This document shows, piece after piece, positions 10,401-19,900 of a stretch of DNA of 64,000 nt. Numbering within the stretch: the stretch's first letter is position 1; each line of letters begins with the position of its first letter. The notes below the pieces were generated by a model that was not told the origin of the DNA, searched no databases, and saw only the letters and a program-made list of their open reading frames with translations. The stretch comes from an uncultured Anaerolineae bacterium (GTDB lineage: Bacteria; Chloroflexota; Anaerolineae; Aggregatilineales; Phototrophicaceae): positions 186,001-250,000 of the forward strand of contig CALKJO010000009.1 in assembly GCA_937995825.1 (NCBI GenBank), written 5' to 3'. Made by a program: the position numbers and the translations under genes.

Positions 10401-11305
10401 GCCGCCAGCAGCAGCGACCAGGAGACGAAGACTGTGAAATCCAGGCTTGCGCCGCCAGACAGCAGAAACGGAAGCTGCGCACGAATGAAGTCGATGCGCG
10501 CTTCCATCGTTGGATGGGAATACAGCGTGATCGCGATGATGGCGTACATGATCAGCGCCGCCACCCCCGCCAGCGACATCGACAGCGTGACGAAGTAGAA
10601 CAGCGTGCGCCCCGGCGTTTTGAAGAAGTGCTGAAGCAGCCGCACCAACCAGTAAATGGTTAGGAAACTCCCGAAAATGGCGACGTACATGAACGCCGTC
10701 TCTTTCGAGCCGAGATTCCAAAGCAGCGCGCCGGCAAACAGATACAACCAGCGCGCCTTGCGGCGCACGCCCGGCGCGCCGTCGATATACTGGAAGAGGG
10801 CATAGAACATCACCAGCGATGCCATGATCGCCGGCGTGTCCTCGCGGATGTAGCGGTGGTGATACAAGAGCAGCGGCGAGATCAGGATGCCAATGCTCGC
10901 CAGTATCGCGCCCCATCTGCCCAGCCAGCGCCGCATCAGCAGCGGGAACATCACCATGCATACACCGAGGACAGCGGGATAAATGCGGGCTGAAAAATCG
11001 CTGTCTCCGAACAGGAAATACGAGAGAGCGGTTGCATGGAACAGAATCGGACCGTGCATTAGCGGTGTATGCTGAAAATTGCCATCACGATAGAGCAGAT
11101 ACGAATAATAGGTGTGCAGGCTTTCATCGTGACTCATCACGCGGTCACCCAGACCGATGAAGCGGGTCAAGATGGCGATGACGAAAATCGCGGCATACAG
11201 CGCGATCTCCCAGTTGACGACGCGCGCGCGTGTCAGGGCGCGCTCAATGCCCTGTCCTTCATATTCCGCGCCGCGAAATGAACTCCGACCGAGCGTAGTT
11301 GCCAT
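7403..11305 (-). CDS. Agl23-like GT-C membrane protein fused to a C-terminal NHL-repeat propeller
   Basis: 1,300 residues. The N-terminal ~720 residues are a polytopic membrane domain of the Agl23 / protein-mannosyltransferase-like type. The first external loop carries RVMSHDESLHTYYSY; its Asp-Glu pair is where GT-C enzymes place the catalytic acid. The middle part looks extracytoplasmic. From about residue 970, six repeats of roughly 45-50 residues read like NHL blades, for example GPRDVIVDGAGNVYVADTGN and EPTGLSISADGRLYVADTWN, enough for a six-bladed propeller outside the membrane. The ATG at 11305 has GGAG five bases upstream. Agl23 proteins are associated by family knowledge with archaeal and Chloroflexota surface glycosylation. 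The exact substrate is unknown. Confidence 0.8.
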   Translation of the reverse strand: MATTLGRSSFRGAEYEGQGIERALTRARVVNWEIALYAAIFVIAILTRFIGLGDRVMSHDESLHTYYSYLLYRDGNFQHTPLMHGPILFHATALSYFLFGDSDFSARIYPAVLGVCMVMFPLLMRRWLGRWGAILASIGILISPLLLYHHRYIREDTPAIMASLVMFYALFQYIDGAPGVRRKARWLYLFAGALLWNLGSKETAFMYVAIFGSFLTIYWLVRLLQHFFKTPGRTLFYFVTLSMSLAGVAALIMYAIIAITLYSHPTMEARIDFIRAQLPFLLSGGASLDFTVFVSWSLLLAAGMVALVVGSALAAYKRGIPVRDIVILLLLVLAFCLILIVVEELTFISSRLRTAEPAVPEAGDSIVTTGQVNNTPIIAAYVGAVVAVGLLLFSRAAGWWRTLRRFAELDVLIVMGALILPWLTPFLIKLTGASPTDYTPDGITRAIAAVIPMLVIAFATGLVWNWKRYLISAAVFYILFVFFFTTMFTNPQGLATGMIGSLGYWLQEQGTRRGSQPQYYYTLIVAPFYEFSPLIGSFLAMVAGMAGFWRYRWARARFQREQREPMPALEEVIGNDSSLSHERDADIERRIARAKTELKPEGGDGRLKRLPFALFLGYWSVYITVAMTLAGEKMPWLVTHLTTPMILLTAMHFGGILERLDLAALRWRAWVILALVPLIFVAAFQIVAPFLIGRSPFAGLEQRQLANLNFWIAMVALLIGLLYILQRAALGVDLRQVGRMIAVAILAGLGLLTFRSAWMAAYINYDYANEFLVYAHAAPGVKLMRQQIEEISRRTTDGMNLRFAWGGNAWPTTWYFRDLNNAVFFGNNPTFNAVEGAAAVYASADIRSRVEPLLEDRYYRFEYMRMWWPMQDYFNLTTQRVLNAFDFNPANTQASEIRRGMFDIWWSRDYTRYGEAVGTDFSLQNWPVSERLYFYVRKDIAAQVWNFGMGDGTALTTELTEVNVCTSNWQQRFADRIFAVDQLPEGRLNTPLDIAVSSDGQVYVAEEFAHRISVFDTEGSYLYALDSSNLSADLKRPNGVAVAPDGSLLIADTWNFQIKRMTNGGSMIAQWGQALMVGFDVPLEPLDGFWGPRDVIVDGAGNVYVADTGNKRIRVYDLEGNWLRDIGRGGSGDGQLDEPTGLSISADGRLYVADTWNRRVSVFALDGTPLFNFRVRGWYEDLNKRPYLAVDDARRLLYVTDPNAGRVLVYDLEGNCIGSFGQPTDFPMDGSQFRASAGIAVDKAGYVYVSDSEAGRILRFEPFIDFPGSRSNPARDADLMAVTAELAPETDAEVTPESER

Positions 11306-11324
11306 GAATACTCCATCTACCTCA

Positions 11325-11882
11325 TCACAATCCATCTGGGGTATGCGTTGCCTGCCTCTGCGCGACCTGGCTGGGCGCGTAATTCGGCTGCGCCAGCGGC
11401 CTGATGCTGTTCAGAGGCGGCTTTTCAGTCTTTACCACAGGCGTGGCGCTGACTCTGATTACCAGCGCACCCTGATCGGGCGTGTCCGCCCATGCCGGCG
11501 GCGTCTGCTGATGCGGCAGCCGCAGTTGAAGCGCAAAGGCGCGGGGCGCACTAGCGCTCAAGCCGGGCAAGACCAGCGCCGCCGCCGCTAACAATGCTGC
11601 AGCGCCGCAGCGCTTGTGAAATCGCTTCTTGGCAGGCGCAGTCGGATGCGACAGCCGCGCTCGCACTGCTGCCCAACCGCGTCCCCGATCAAACTCACGC
11701 CCAACAGCAGGGATGTCGGATTTTAAGCTGCGCGCAGCTTCAAGATAATCGATGTACGCTGCGCTGCACGCGTTACAGCGGCTCAGATGCGCGGCGACTC
11801 GCCGCCGCGCCCTTGGAGACAGCTCCCGATGAATGTACGCAGGCAAAAGCGACCGGCAGCAGCGACACTCGAAAGAAAACAT
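11325..11882 (-). CDS. Zinc-finger anti-sigma factor, membrane anchored
   Basis: 185 residues. The N-terminal cytoplasmic part has CRCCRSLLPAYIHRELS and HLSRCNAC, the HxxxCxxC arrangement of the ZAS (anti-sigma zinc-finger) domain that holds ECF sigma factors inactive. One hydrophobic segment (about residues 92-112, AAALLAAAALVLPGLSA) predicts a single membrane pass, leaving a short proline-rich external tail. The gene starts two bases after the sigma factor stop codon, the standard sigma/anti-sigma operon order. Release would follow an envelope signal, by inference. Confidence 0.85.
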   Translation of the reverse strand: MFSFECRCCRSLLPAYIHRELSPRARRRVAAHLSRCNACSAAYIDYLEAARSLKSDIPAVGREFDRGRGWAAVRARLSHPTAPAKKRFHKRCGAAALLAAAALVLPGLSASAPRAFALQLRLPHQQTPPAWADTPDQGALVIRVSATPVVKTEKPPLNSIRPLAQPNYAPSQVAQRQATHTPDGL

Positions 11883-11884
11883 GG

Positions 11885-12469
11885 TTAACCACTCACCAAT
11901 TCTTCAAGCAGACCCGGTCCCTGCGCCCGCAGCAGATCGCGCAGCGCCTCATGCGCCAGGCGAATGCGGCTCTCCGCCGTCTTCGGCGGGCAGCCGATAA
12001 CCTCTGCCATTTCGCGATAGGTCAAGCCGTGTCCGTAGCGCAGCACAACCGCTTCGCGCAGCCGAGGCGACAGCGAACGCAGCGCCTGCTGCACGGCATC
12101 CTGCGCCGCCCGCTGCGACGCCCGCACCTCAGGCATGTCCGCGCGCGGCGCGTGCAGAGTATGCTGGATCAAGCCAACCAGATCGAACACAGTGTGCCGG
12201 CTGCGGCGATACAGGTTGCGACAGCGGCAGATCGCAATCGTAAACAGCCATGTTTTGAAGGCAGACCGCGATCCGTCATAGCGCTGAATATTCCTGAAGG
12301 CATAGACAAACGTCTCCTGCGTCACATCCTCTGCGTCCTCACGATTCAAAAGCAGGCTGTAGCACATGCGGTAAACAATCGGCGCGAAATGGTCGTAAAG
12401 CGCCGCATAGCCCATCTGATCACCGCGCAAACAGCGCTCGATCCACGCCTCGACCGACTCGGTGTTCAT
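11885..12469 (-). CDS. ECF-type RNA polymerase sigma factor
   Basis: 194 residues with sigma region 2 (DAEDVTQETFVYAFRNIQRYDG then FKTWLFTIA, about residues 45-80). Region 4 is LSPRLREAVVLRYGHGLTYREMAEVIGC, about residues 130-160, with a recognisable helix-turn-helix. There is no region 1 or 3, hence ECF. It is followed directly by its presumed anti-sigma. A promoter-like element (12499-12533) precedes it and is shared with the start of the 16948-22731 gene, so autoregulation plus control of the glycan cluster is plausible. Confidence 0.92.
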   Translation of the reverse strand: MNTESVEAWIERCLRGDQMGYAALYDHFAPIVYRMCYSLLLNREDAEDVTQETFVYAFRNIQRYDGSRSAFKTWLFTIAICRCRNLYRRSRHTVFDLVGLIQHTLHAPRADMPEVRASQRAAQDAVQQALRSLSPRLREAVVLRYGHGLTYREMAEVIGCPPKTAESRIRLAHEALRDLLRAQGPGLLEELVSG

Positions 12470-12498
12470 ACGCCCCCTGAATTGGTCTGCCCATGGGC

Positions 12499-12533
12499 AT
12501 TATACAGACTCGCCTCCGAATTTCCTCACCCTG
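12499..12533 (-). promoter_or_regulatory. Promoter-like module upstream of the ECF sigma gene
   Basis: Reading the minus strand: CAGGGTGAGGAAATT (12533-12519, containing the stop codon of the preceding gene), 14 bases, TATAAT (12504-12499), then 29 bases to the ATG at 12469. The same 15-mer, the same 14-base spacer length, a -10-like TAGCAT and the same 29-base distance occur at 22795-22731. GGAAATT resembles the GGAA core of ECF -35 elements, but this assignment is inference. Confidence 0.55.
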
Positions 12534-14373
12534 CCAATCCATCGTTAAACGGCACACCTTGATAAATGTCCTGCCGCAGCCACAGCACCACCACCTCACT
12601 GCGCAGAACGGGCGCGCGAGATCGTCCAAGCGACCACCACGCGGGCAAATCGAGCGTGTTGAACGGCTGCGCACCGAGCGCGCGGCTGACCGTGAAATCC
12701 TGACCGACATACGGCGCACCGAGATCGAGAGTTGTGCCATAATCGGGCAGGATCACAACAGCCTGCCTGGCTGCCTGGCTGAAATCCTGAATGAAAACAG
12801 TGCCATTGAAATCGCGCAGCATCCACGCGACCACTCCGTCCGACGGCACAAGCGCATGAATGGGGGTGCGTTCCGCGAAGCCGCGCCCCTGGCGCTTGGC
12901 GACATCGAACAGCGTGGAGCGCAGCAGGAACAAGTCGCGGCTCGAGACGCGGCTGTGCCAAAGCTGGTTGGGATTCTCCGCGCCGGTCACGCTGATCGAC
13001 CACCCCGCGCCAAGCGACGTGATCCCGCCGAAGATCAGCAGCCCCAAACCCATTCCACACAGGGCTGTTCGCGCATCCCACAGACTCGACAGCAGGAAAT
13101 AGCCGACCACTAAAAACATCAGCGACAGCATCAGCAGAATCCCACTTACCGGGTCAACGGACAAGCTCGTTAGATCGAGCGACCGCAGCAGTCCGCGCGC
13201 CACATCCTGAAACGGGATCGACACAAGAAAGAGCAGCCCGATCATCAGCAGCGCCGTCACCCAGCGCGCCCAAATCGGGATGCCAAAAACCACATCCTGC
13301 GTTGTGACAACAACACAGCGGTAGGCGGTGTATGAGGCGAGCGCTGTCAGCGGGATTGTCAGCCAGAGCGCGTGCGCTGGCTGCGCGCCGATGAATACCA
13401 GCGAGGCGAACACGCCCATGATCACCCAGGCGGTCAGAAACCGCTCGACCGCGTTGAGCGTCCCCGCTCGCAGCATGATGACGAGCGCCACCGCGCCCAA
13501 CAGCGCCATGACTGGCTCGTAAAAGATCGCTGTCACGGTTGGAAGCATCGGCTGGAAACCAGCGCGCTCGAAAAAGCCCCGGACTGCGCCCTCAAGCGCC
13601 GCGCCCGCCGCCCCCAGACCTACCGGATAGGTCAGAAAAGAGGTTCCAACAATGACCATCAGCAGCGCCGACGCGCCCGCTGCGGCGCTCCAGGGAAAAG
13701 CGCGTATCCACGACTCACGCGGGGGACTGCCCTCATCGTCGTCTTCAATCGGATGGGTCAGCAGGGTGAGGATGGCGGCTCCAGCAAGGATCAGCGCCAG
13801 GATCAGCCCTCCCGACTCGGTCAGGGCAATCAGCGCGGTCAGCGCCAGCGCCGCTCCAATACCATAGCCAGACTGCCGAGTCGCCTGAAAGCGCCAGACC
13901 GCCCAGATGAGCAGACCCGCCGCCAGCATCGACCAGACCGCCGGACTTCCCAGGCGCGATGCCGCCAGCAGCACCGGGGAGACGAGCAGCAGCAGGCTGA
14001 AGATCAGCGCCCTGACCACGCCGAGCAGGTCTCGAAACAAAATTGGCAGCAGCACCAGGCCTACCCCAGCCAGCACCGTCCCTAAGCGCGCCGCCGCTTC
14101 ACTGCCGCCCAACGTCACAAAGGCGAGCGACTGCGCCGCGAAATTCAGAACGCTGGATGCTGTGATCGAATCGCCTGCCGCGCTGGGTGTGACGGCGCGC
14201 CATGCAGCGAGTGCCTCGCGCGCTTCACCATGCGTCAGCGGCACAGTATCTAACTCAGCCAGCCGCAGCAGCAGCGCCAGGATCGCAATCGCCAGATAGG
14301 CGATCCACTCCAGAGTGACGACAAACTGCGTCTGGACTCGCGGGGTTGTCTCGATGTTCAGCGCTGTCTGCAT
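12526..14373 (-). CDS. GT-C fold polytopic membrane protein, Agl23/GT39-like
   Basis: 615 residues, largely hydrophobic with about a dozen predicted membrane segments. After the first segment comes PLTHGEAREALAAW, matching in position the HDESLHTYY motif of the Agl23-NHL protein encoded two genes downstream; the acidic residue here is Glu. This suggests a diverged paralogue using a lipid-linked sugar donor. The C-terminal ~150 residues appear extracytoplasmic and do not form NHL repeats. It lies seven bases downstream of the 14380-16947 DUF2298 gene. Function unknown beyond presumed sugar transfer or handling. Confidence 0.65.
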   Translation of the reverse strand: MQTALNIETTPRVQTQFVVTLEWIAYLAIAILALLLRLAELDTVPLTHGEAREALAAWRAVTPSAAGDSITASSVLNFAAQSLAFVTLGGSEAAARLGTVLAGVGLVLLPILFRDLLGVVRALIFSLLLLVSPVLLAASRLGSPAVWSMLAAGLLIWAVWRFQATRQSGYGIGAALALTALIALTESGGLILALILAGAAILTLLTHPIEDDDEGSPPRESWIRAFPWSAAAGASALLMVIVGTSFLTYPVGLGAAGAALEGAVRGFFERAGFQPMLPTVTAIFYEPVMALLGAVALVIMLRAGTLNAVERFLTAWVIMGVFASLVFIGAQPAHALWLTIPLTALASYTAYRCVVVTTQDVVFGIPIWARWVTALLMIGLLFLVSIPFQDVARGLLRSLDLTSLSVDPVSGILLMLSLMFLVVGYFLLSSLWDARTALCGMGLGLLIFGGITSLGAGWSISVTGAENPNQLWHSRVSSRDLFLLRSTLFDVAKRQGRGFAERTPIHALVPSDGVVAWMLRDFNGTVFIQDFSQAARQAVVILPDYGTTLDLGAPYVGQDFTVSRALGAQPFNTLDLPAWWSLGRSRAPVLRSEVVVLWLRQDIYQGVPFNDGLAG

Positions 14374-14379
14374 TCACCA

Positions 14380-16947
14380 TCACTCCATCAGGGCTTCTGG
14401 GATAATACGATAAAAGCGGCTGTTTCCAAATTCGCAAACAATTGGCAGTCGGTCGCGGAACTTGACCTCCCCCGCCGTCCCATAGCGGAAACGCTCAAAC
14501 TCACCGAAGAAGATAAAGTCGGCATTGTAACGCAGCAGGATTTCGCGCGCGCTGCTCCAGGTCGGATCGACGTACAGCCGCTCGATATCCTGAAGGCGCG
14601 TCCCGGCAGCTTCGCCGAGCGATGCGCCGCGCCACTGTCCCTGATGACCGGGCCAGTTATACAGCACCGGAAGCCCGACCAGCCGCCCGGTCAGTCCTGA
14701 AGGCGGTCCCCCGCCATCGTAGGAATTGCCGACGCCGGCGATCACCACTGCGTCATCGCCCTGCACCAGCGCGCCAAGACACATCACCGCCGCGTAATCA
14801 TCCGGGCTGGCGGTCGTGCGCCCGCCGTCAAGCGTGAGGGCAGCAGGCTGCGCAGTGGCATAGCGCCCCGTCTCGATGAACATCCGGTTGTGCAGCCCCA
14901 GGATCGGGTAGACCACAGCGCCAGCGACTGCCACCGTCACCAAGCCGACGAATCCCGCCCGCGCGATGACGCCCGGCTGATGACGGCTGGTGTCGAACAA
15001 AACGGCGAACACGGCATAGGCGCTGGCGATGCCCCAGAGCAGCCACGCCTGATAGTAAAACTTAAAGATGGTGTTCATGCGCGTCCCGAAATTGTCGCGC
15101 AGATAGACAAATTCTGGCACCAGCGTCAGCACCAGCCCCATGCCAGCCAGCAGCAGCGCAAAGCCCGTCCCCGGCGATACGCGCGCCCCAGACATGATCG
15201 ATTCGTCCTCCAGCGTCTCTAGATCATCCCGGCGCACGACGGGAAACAAGCGCCCGATCACCAGAATGACGCCGACAGTGAGCAGGATCGCCGTCGCGCT
15301 GTGGCTCAGCCGCTTGTCGATCACACGCTGCGTGTAGACTTCCCAGCCGCCGTTCTGATTGACAATCGACTCAACAGTGGCGCGGTTGGTCTGGTAGCCG
15401 ATGGCGCTCAATCCGAGCATCGCCGCAACCAGAATCGCAAGCAACCCCACCCCACCGCCGAGCGCCATCGCCCAGTTGAAGCGGTCGCGCGCCCGCCACA
15501 GCTCGATCAGCAGAAATGGGAACAGGATGAGCAGAAACGGCGCGAAATGCACCGCGAACTGCTGCACCGCCGTCGGATGGATAAGATTCGGCAGCGCGCC
15601 GGAGAGCTGCGACCGAAATCCGACCCAGAATGGCAGATAGAGCGCAAACGACAGCGCAAACAGGCTGACTCCCGCTGCGATCAGCCGCAGCCAGTCATCG
15701 CCATGCAGCCGCGCATCGCGGTTGACGATGATTCGGCGCAGTGCGAGCGCGCCGATCACACCGACCGTGTAGATGGGACCGTCCCAGGTGTTGAGAAACG
15801 ACAATCCGCCCAAGCAGATGGCGTAAAAGGCGATCTCCGGCGCGCCGATCTCGCGCCGGCGCAGCAGCGCATTCAGCATCAGCCCAATCGCCAGCGCGGC
15901 GAATGGCAGCGCCAGCACATGCGGGTGATTGTCCGCCAGCAGGAAGCTGAACATCGGAAATTCATCGATGACTTCTTCGCGACTGCCATCGAGGTTGCGG
16001 TCGTTCAGCACCCGCGCGGCGTTGAACCACCACCAGAAGCTCCAGTTCGCCAAATCGTCAGCGGGCGCGGCACGCGGCGCGCCGCGATCTTTGGTGTCGA
16101 AGAAAGCGAGATATTCTGGCGAAGCGGTTCCAGTCTGATATGGAATCTCAATCACCGGCGCATGAAAATTGCCCAGAATATTGACAAACAGCACGCCCAC
16201 TAATCCAATGACCACCGCAGTCCTGCTGCCGCGCCTCCAGTCAGGTTCGCCGGATCGGACGCGGGCGATCATGGTTTGCAGTATGCGCGAGCGCACCAGG
16301 TTATAGACAACCCCAAACACCGTCAGTCCGGTGAGCGCGAACAGCAGCGCAATCGCCAGATTGAAGGCGATCCCACTGCCGATCCCGGACAGCAGCGCCA
16401 GCATCCCGATCATGACGTAGCCGAAGTAGTAGTAGCTGATGGCATAGCCTGCCATCCACGGGTCGTTCGGCGGAAACGTCTCCGAGCGGATGACCGCGCT
16501 GATGAACGCCTGCTCCATCGGTTTTTCAGTGGCGACAATCGCGTTCTGATGCGCCCGCACGACCGACCATGCCAGCAGCAGCGCGATGAACAGCACCTCC
16601 GCCGTGATGATCTCAGCGCGGTTAGCGCGCCACCAATCGCGCCAATCAACGTGGCTGTCGCGCTCACGATTGACGGTGAAGTAAACGACGATGCCACACG
16701 CCAGCGTGAGCATCCATGCCAGGATGATATTGCCCGGCGTATTGCGCAAAAAGCCGACACTCGCCAGCAGCCAGTAGACAAAAGCGACCAGCAGCACGCC
16801 GACCGTCCGCGCCAGCGTGAAGCCGCGATCTGGCAGCCCCCCGAACAGGCGCAGACAAACCGGCAGCGCCGCCGCGCCCGCCGCCGTGACGGCTGCCCAC
16901 CAACCGAAGATGAGCGCGCCTTCCCGCGCGATCCAGTCGAAAATCAC
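14380..16947 (-). CDS. DUF2298 (Chlor_Arch_YYY) membrane protein
   Basis: 855 residues, polytopic. The tyrosine-rich family motif is AISYYYFGYVMIGML near residue 170. Other family landmarks are EFPMFSFLLADNHPHVLALPF near residue 335, NTIFKFYYQAW near residue 630 and NWPGHQGQWRG near residue 770. It begins with GTG directly after the TGA of the larger DUF2298 fusion gene, so the two are probably translationally coupled. The C-terminal half of that neighbour is a paralogue sharing the same landmarks in order. The family is thought to act in surface glycan synthesis alongside Agl23; no reaction has been assigned that I know of. Confidence 0.85.
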   Translation of the reverse strand: MIFDWIAREGALIFGWWAAVTAAGAAALPVCLRLFGGLPDRGFTLARTVGVLLVAFVYWLLASVGFLRNTPGNIILAWMLTLACGIVVYFTVNRERDSHVDWRDWWRANRAEIITAEVLFIALLLAWSVVRAHQNAIVATEKPMEQAFISAVIRSETFPPNDPWMAGYAISYYYFGYVMIGMLALLSGIGSGIAFNLAIALLFALTGLTVFGVVYNLVRSRILQTMIARVRSGEPDWRRGSRTAVVIGLVGVLFVNILGNFHAPVIEIPYQTGTASPEYLAFFDTKDRGAPRAAPADDLANWSFWWWFNAARVLNDRNLDGSREEVIDEFPMFSFLLADNHPHVLALPFAALAIGLMLNALLRRREIGAPEIAFYAICLGGLSFLNTWDGPIYTVGVIGALALRRIIVNRDARLHGDDWLRLIAAGVSLFALSFALYLPFWVGFRSQLSGALPNLIHPTAVQQFAVHFAPFLLILFPFLLIELWRARDRFNWAMALGGGVGLLAILVAAMLGLSAIGYQTNRATVESIVNQNGGWEVYTQRVIDKRLSHSATAILLTVGVILVIGRLFPVVRRDDLETLEDESIMSGARVSPGTGFALLLAGMGLVLTLVPEFVYLRDNFGTRMNTIFKFYYQAWLLWGIASAYAVFAVLFDTSRHQPGVIARAGFVGLVTVAVAGAVVYPILGLHNRMFIETGRYATAQPAALTLDGGRTTASPDDYAAVMCLGALVQGDDAVVIAGVGNSYDGGGPPSGLTGRLVGLPVLYNWPGHQGQWRGASLGEAAGTRLQDIERLYVDPTWSSAREILLRYNADFIFFGEFERFRYGTAGEVKFRDRLPIVCEFGNSRFYRIIPEALME

Positions 16948-19900
16948 TCAGCCCATCTCCATCTGCGACAAGTTCAGCGCTGCGCCGTCCACAACTCGAT
17001 AAATCACCGACTGCCCCTGCTCAAAAACGACTTCCAGTGCGCCCTGCTCGACCAGCGCGTTGAATTTCACCAGGCTCTCTGCCGGATAGTAAGCGCGCTC
17101 CAGCCGCCCGACGATGATATACTGCACGCCGTACCATTCCAGAAAACGCCACGCCTGCGCCAGGTCTCGCATTAAATAGAAAGCGTTGACATTGGCAGCG
17201 CGCAGCTCGATCATCCGTCCCATCTCGTTCAGCCCGCGCTGCTGACGCTGATGCCAGTTCCAGCCGATCACCGTCGGCAGACCTGTGTAGATCGAGATAC
17301 GCGCATTCCATTTGTATTCTGTGCCTTCGCTCAGCCCTTCCACGATCACCGGTGTCCCCTGGACATTGTCCTGCAGCCAGCGGATCATCGCGTAATCCTC
17401 CGACAGCGGAAATGGCACGGCATCCGGGTCTTGCGCCATCACCAACCGACTGCCCTCATACTGCATCGCATAGTTCATGAATGCCGCGCCATCGAGCGTG
17501 AACGGCTGCTCTGTGTCAAAGCGGAAGACCGCTTTGCCCCGCGCTGCCATGATCGGGAACGCGCCCGCCAGGATCAGCAGCAGCGTCAGCGGGACAAAAT
17601 AGCCCGTGCGCAGCCCGCCTGACCAGCGCAGCGATCCGCGCCAGAGCCACGCGAACGCTGCTCCGCCGACGACCGCCAGCATCAGCCATGCCTGCAAATA
17701 GAATTTGAAGACTGTATTTTGCCGTCCGATGTCACCGTCGAGGACGACAAACTCCACGCCCAGTGTCAGCGCCAGCGATAAACCCGCCAGCGCAAGTAGG
17801 AACTGCATCGTCTGTGTCTGCCCCTGTCGGAAGAACAGCACGCCGATCCACCACAGCAGCGGCAGCGCGATCAAGGCAACCTGATAATCCAGCATCGCCA
17901 GCGCCGCTGATACCACCAGCACCCCAATCGTCGCCAGCAGCACGATCAGCAGCGGTGCGCACGCCCCGCGCAGTGTCCCGACGCGGACAGCGCGAAACCA
18001 ACGCCCTGTATCCCACAAGAGCAGCGCGACCAGCAGGAAGAGGAACAGCCCATGCACCGTCAGATATGCCCACAGCGGCGCTTTGCCGCCCGTCCAGGGC
18101 AGCACCCGCGAGTAGGCGGACGCGAACCAAGTTGTAAACGGCATGACGGCGATAAACGTGACGGCGATAAAGCCGCCGACATACAGCCCAGCGCGGATCA
18201 GCGCCCAGCGGCTGAACGGCAGCCACTGACCAGGTTTGCGCTCCGCCAGCCACCACGCGAACGCCAAGCCCGCTGCGCCAAGGATGAGATAGGTGATCCA
18301 GTCCCAGGTGTTGGTCGCGCGCAGCATCCCAACAGTGATCCCACCTAGTAAGACTGCTGCAACCAGCGCCAGCCTCCGGCGTCTTTGTCCCGCCATCAGC
18401 ACTTCATGGAGGACAAACGCCATGACCAGATACTGCATCGGCATCGAGATCATGTGCGCGTGTAGATCGCCGTAGATGTAAGTGAAGATCGGCATCTCGG
18501 TGATCGCCTGCCCTTCAACGCCCGGCGTCTCGGCATAGATGCGGCTTGGCGCCCAGAACCAGCGCTCCGCGCCCACCGCCAGCGTCGATCCCTGCGCCAG
18601 CGCTGAGAATCCGCGCCCGATCCCGCCGATCAGGTCGGTGAAGATTTTCACCTGATATGAAACGCGCTGCGACAAGCTCGGATCGCGTGCCTGCTCGACA
18701 AGCTCCTGATATTCCTCCATCGAAGGCGGGCGCTGATTTTCCTGTGTGAAGCGCTCGACCAGATAGGTTTCGATGCTGTCCATCGGGACAAATCCGCCTG
18801 TGCGCGCCACACCATTGAGGAAAACCCGCCCCGTATCCAGATTGCCCAGGACGACCGCCAGTATCATCGCAGCGGCTCCTGCCATGATCGGGCTGGCGAG
18901 TAGACGACTCTCCGAGTCGCCGCGCTGCTCGCGGAACGCGGCGACCGCGTTGTACGCCAGTGAAAACGCGCCAGCCCCAGTCAGCGCAAACAGCATCGGC
19001 ACGATCAGGTTATACGCGACCGATGGAACCATACCGAGCAGCAGCACTGGCGCGCCGACAATGACAAAGCCGAAATAGTAGTAATTGATGTAGCCGCCCG
19101 CGTGCCATGGGTCGATAGGAGGGAAAATCGTACTGCGCAGGACGCCGTTGAGATAGGCGAAATCCATCGGCTTCTCACCGCCGAACGACGGATGCCACAG
19201 ATCGGGATTGGTGGCGCGCACAAGGACGAACGCTAGGAACAGCGCCAGGGTGATCCCTTCAATCAGCAGCAGGCGCGCCCAGTTCCCGCGCACAAATGCC
19301 CAGATGCCGGCACGACTGCGCCAAGCAATGATCATGCCAAGTACAAACAGGACGATCAAACCGCCTGCAACGCCCGCCTGTGACCAGACCGGGATGCGCA
19401 GGCTCGCCAGAAACCACGTCCCCCACGCCACCAGGAAGATGCCCGCGAATTTCGCCAGCCCGTAGCCGCGCTCCGCCAGACCGGGAAAGATCGCCGCCAT
19501 CAGCGGAAATGCTGCGATCCCGAAGACGAACACCACCGCCCACCATGCGGCGATGCTGACCGCCGGCTCAGCGCTGATCGGGCTGTCCGCGTTAAAGCGC
19601 TCCGACCATGTGCCGTTTTCATACTGGATCGCGCGCATATCGGCGGACAGGCGAAGCTGAGTCGGCGCTTCATTCGCTTGATCGGAGCTGATCGCGATCA
19701 CCGCACTCAACGTTGGATCGCAGAAGAAGACATCGTAGTTTTCCGGGCATTGGCGGTAGATCGCCGTCTCCTGCACCCGCCGGATCGGTACGCTCTCCAA
19801 GATGGCGCGAACGCGATCAGGATCGTAATCGGGCGACTTCTTATAGATCATCACGACCGGATGATCGTAGACGTGGAAGGCTTCTTCCGCCTCAAACTCA

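Noticed and set aside
15301..16203. 300-codon open frame on the plus strand inside the DUF2298 gene
   Set aside because: Antisense shadow of a GC-rich gene: composition rich in Arg, Gln and Pro, no domain, no ribosome-binding site, and the opposite frame is clearly a membrane protein.
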